A DNA stretch of 5,949 nt from Clostridia bacterium (GTDB lineage Bacteria > Bacillota > Clostridia > Oscillospirales > CAG-382): assembly GCA_017938055.1 (NCBI GenBank), contig JAGBCG010000094.1:1-5949 (forward strand). Reading direction: 5' to 3'. The position numbers were made by a program, and so were the translations under genes. Below are positions 4,880 through 5,949 of the stretch, in pieces. Below the pieces are notes generated by a model that did no database searches, was not told the origin of the DNA, and saw only the letters and a list, made by a program, of their open reading frames with translations. Positions within the stretch are counted from its first letter, which is position 1, and each line of letters begins with the position of its first letter.

Positions 4880-5949
4880 ACAAGTAAAGGTTATTTGTGC
4901 AGAAAACGCAGGCTTTTGCTTTGGTGTAAGACGTGCTGTGGACACGGTGCTGGAACTGCGTAAAAAAAGTGGCAAAAGAATTTATTCCATAGGAGAACTG
5001 ATACATAACGGAGTATTTCTTGAGCGTCTTGAAAAGGATAATATTTATTGTATACAAGAAGACGAGCTTCAAAGCCTTGAAAAAGATAAGGATAATATAA
5101 TTCTTGTTGTCCGTGCTCACGGAGTAAAAAAAGAATTGATAGAGTATCTTGATAAAGCGGGCTTTGAGTATGTGGATGCAACATGCCCGTATGTCCTGAG
5201 AATACATGACATTGTGGATAAAAACACAAAGCAAGCAAAGCTGTGCGTTATAATGGGAGATAAGGCTCATCCTGAAGTGATAGGTACAAAAAGCTACTCT
5301 CATTGTCAGGCTGTTGTGTGTTCGGATGAGAGAGAATTGCTGGAAAGTGTAAAGGGAAAATTAATAAACAATGAAGAATGTTTCGTGCTGACGTCACAAA
5401 CCACATATAATAATGAAAAATATGTAAATTGTCAGAAAGTTGCGGAAAAACTATATACAAAATCAAAAATATTTGATACAATATGTAATGTTACGGAAAA
5501 AAGACAAAATGAGGTTGTCAGCATTGCTTCACAAAGCGATTGTGTGCTTGTGGTGGGAGGACGAAAAAGCTCAAACACGAAGAAATTGTTTGATATTTCG
5601 TTGGAACATTGTAAGAATACATTTCTTGTGGAAAAGGCGGACGAGCTTGACAAAAACGGAATTGTAGCTTTGTATAAAAGCACATTTCCGCGGAAATCTG
5701 AGTTTTTCACCGTAGGGATAACAGCGGGTGCATCAACACCCGATGATATATTAGAGGAGGTAAAAGCCGGAGTATTGCATATACTTAATTCCGGTGAAAC
5801 AAACAAAATGCAGAACACAGAAATCAATGACAGCATGAGCTTTGAGGAGATGCTTGACGCGTCCTTCAAAAGACTTCGCACAGGAGAAACCGTAAAGGGT
5901 ATCGTTACAGCAGTTACACCCACTGAGGTACAGCTTGACCTTGGTGTAA
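4863..5949 (+). CDS. ispH: 4-hydroxy-3-methylbut-2-enyl diphosphate reductase, probable fusion to ribosomal protein S1 domains; 3'-truncated by window edge
   Basis: The IspH (LytB) part is the last MEP-pathway enzyme, reducing HMBPP to IPP and DMAPP with a [4Fe-4S] cluster. The three cluster ligands are Cys19 (AGFCFGV), Cys108 (DATCPYV) and Cys208 (ICNVTEKRQ). Substrate-site residues are also present: His48 (ELIHNGV), His86 (RAHGV), His136 and Glu138 (AHPEV), TSQTT 177-181, SSN 236-238 and GAST 289-292. IspH alone normally ends near residue 280-310. Here the reading frame continues through SFEEMLDASFKRLRTGETV (326-344) and then GIVTAVTPTEVQLDLGV (346-362). That matches the first S1 RNA-binding domain seen in clostridial IspH-RpsA fusions. 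The frame is open at the edge; the terminal taa is out of frame. Starts at 4863 and 4866 both follow AGAGGA (4852-4857); 4863 is listed. Nine further cysteines fit an anaerobe. The start overlaps plsC. Confidence 0.95.
   Translation, partial: MMGKNKQVKVICAENAGFCFGVRRAVDTVLELRKKSGKRIYSIGELIHNGVFLERLEKDNIYCIQEDELQSLEKDKDNIILVVRAHGVKKELIEYLDKAGFEYVDATCPYVLRIHDIVDKNTKQAKLCVIMGDKAHPEVIGTKSYSHCQAVVCSDERELLESVKGKLINNEECFVLTSQTTYNNEKYVNCQKVAEKLYTKSKIFDTICNVTEKRQNEVVSIASQSDCVLVVGGRKSSNTKKLFDISLEHCKNTFLVEKADELDKNGIVALYKSTFPRKSEFFTVGITAGASTPDDILEEVKAGVLHILNSGETNKMQNTEINDSMSFEEMLDASFKRLRTGETVKGIVTAVTPTEVQLDLGV

Noticed and set aside
4719..5303. Minus-strand 194-residue open frame
   Set aside because: It is antisense to plsC and ispH, whose motifs are intact. 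Its composition (rich in F, Y, H, L) is that of a reverse-frame shadow of AT-rich coding DNA.
5432..5923. Minus-strand 163-residue open frame with hydrophobic stretches
   Set aside because: It is antisense to the conserved IspH C-terminal half and S1 linker, with no independent start signals or recognisable domain.
5947..5949. taa at the right edge as the stop of ispH
   Set aside because: The ispH frame reads GGT GTA A.. here, so the taa is out of frame and the gene continues beyond the window.
1..5949. CRISPR array, tRNA/rRNA gene, insertion sequence, prophage or defence system
   Set aside because: No direct-repeat array, no cloverleaf, no transposase or phage motif was seen. Almost all of the window is accounted for by six conserved genes.

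Overview
The window looks like ordinary chromosomal DNA from an anaerobic, low-to-moderate GC Firmicute of class Clostridia, probably an Oscillospiraceae/Ruminococcaceae-like gut organism. The grounds are the AT-rich codon use, the near-consensus sigma-A promoters, a MEP-pathway IspH that appears fused to ribosomal-protein S1-type domains, and the gene order flavoprotein - cmk - plsC - ispH/S1, which I recall as typical of Clostridia. The genus is not determined.

Left part (1-1251, minus strand): a 3'-truncated NOL1/NOP2/Sun-family RNA m5C methyltransferase (RsmF type). It starts at a TTG codon and has a perfect-consensus promoter.

Middle (1252-1406): a 155-bp divergent intergenic region. 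It carries two strong back-to-back promoters whose -35 boxes are only 16 bp apart.

Right part (1407-5949, plus strand): five tightly packed genes that look like one operon. They are an RpiR-family SIS-domain regulator, an HI0933/BaiN-type FAD flavoprotein, cytidylate kinase (cmk), a PlsC-type lysophosphatidate acyltransferase, and ispH running into the start of an S1 domain at the right edge. Three of the four junctions overlap. The only gap, 45 bp before cmk, holds an A/T-rich hairpin.

Functionally the plus-strand group joins CMP/dCMP phosphorylation (which feeds CTP/dCTP and so CDP-lipid synthesis), phosphatidate formation, isoprenoid precursor synthesis and translation. The flavoprotein's substrate is unknown. 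The least expected element is the sugar-phosphate-type RpiR regulator heading this housekeeping set. I see no mobile element, CRISPR array, RNA gene, defence system or clearly undescribed system. The observations worth a second look are of moderate interest: the regulator's position, an apparent insertion in the flavoprotein, the cmk leader hairpin, and a Gln in the acyltransferase block III motif.
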